Shown in pieces: positions 6,674 through 6,792 of a stretch of 6,792 nt of DNA. Every line of letters begins with the position of its first letter. Position 1 is the first letter of the stretch. The notes beneath the pieces are model-generated. The model did no database searches, was not told where the DNA came from, and worked only from the letters and a program-made list of their open reading frames with translations. A program made the position numbers and the translations under genes. The DNA comes from JBBRUG01 sp038247995. Its GTDB lineage: Bacteria > Chloroflexota > Chloroflexia > Chloroflexales > Chloroflexaceae. The stretch is from positions 1 to 6,792 of the forward strand of contig JBBRUG010000319.1 in NCBI GenBank assembly GCA_038247995.1, given 5' to 3'.

Positions 6674-6792
6674 CAGTGTGCGGGTCAGTGTGCGGGTCAG
6701 TGTGCGGGTCAGTGTGCGGGTCAGTGCCTTCAGTGTGCGGGTCAGTATGCGGGTCAGTGTGCGGGTCAGTGTGCGGGTCAGTGTGCGGGTCA
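6674..6792 (+). repeat. 12 bp minisatellite (CAGTGTGCGGGT) running off the right edge
   Basis: Four exact copies (6674-6721) are followed by one shortened, diverged 9 bp unit, CAGTGCCTT (6722-6730). Five more copies follow (6731-6790), the second of them carrying T to A inside CAGTATGCGGGT, and then the first two bases of a further copy. The array continues beyond the window. No stop codon occurs in any + strand frame inside the array, because the unit is a multiple of three and lacks TAA, TAG and TGA. I see no start site, ribosome binding site or non-repetitive sequence that would make it coding. Confidence 0.95.

Noticed and set aside
6674..6792. Stop-free + strand frames through the 12 bp array as a repeat protein
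   Set aside because: The openness follows from a 12 bp unit without stop codons; there is no start site or unique sequence to support a gene.
6674..6792. CRISPR array
   Set aside because: Units are contiguous 12-mers without unique spacers and no cas genes are present.

Overview
The window is a GC-rich, gene-dense bacterial segment with every gene on the + strand. The architecture of the large VWA membrane protein, the GC-rich codon use and the intergenic spaces packed with degenerate 7-12 bp tandem repeats suggest a filamentous Chloroflexota (Roseiflexus/Chloroflexus-like) genome. This assignment is inference from gene style; no marker gene is present.

Layout. (1) Positions 2-871 hold the C-terminal part of a BatA-like membrane protein whose start lies outside the window. 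(2) Positions 873-1313 hold a 146-residue protein with one N-terminal membrane helix and two copies of a helical motif resembling the ribosomal protein L7/L12 C-terminal domain. It follows the previous stop by one base and has a perfect AGGAGG. (3) A 79 bp gap built of short tandem repeats follows. (4) Positions 1393-3966 hold an 857-residue membrane protein with an aerotolerance-regulator (BatA)-type N-terminus and two VWA domains with intact metal-binding motifs. It also has a glutamine-amidotransferase-like segment and a C-terminal anchor resembling that of gene 1. (5) Positions 4040-5104 hold a class C beta-lactamase/PBP-fold serine hydrolase without a signal peptide. (6) A second repeat-rich gap follows. 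(7) Positions 5239-6633 hold an MgtE-family Mg2+ channel/transporter. (8) The right edge is a heptamer array followed by a 12 bp minisatellite that runs off the window.

The first three genes look like one functional block: two related membrane proteins with large extracytoplasmic parts flank a membrane-anchored protein whose L7/L12-like part is predicted to face the cytoplasm. The serine hydrolase and MgtE look like unrelated co-directional neighbours. No RNA gene, insertion sequence, CRISPR array, convincing terminator or riboswitch was seen. The features most worth a second look are the membrane-anchored tandem L7/L12-like protein and the repeat mosaics that reach into stop and start codons. 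Nothing here proves a new defence or mobile system.
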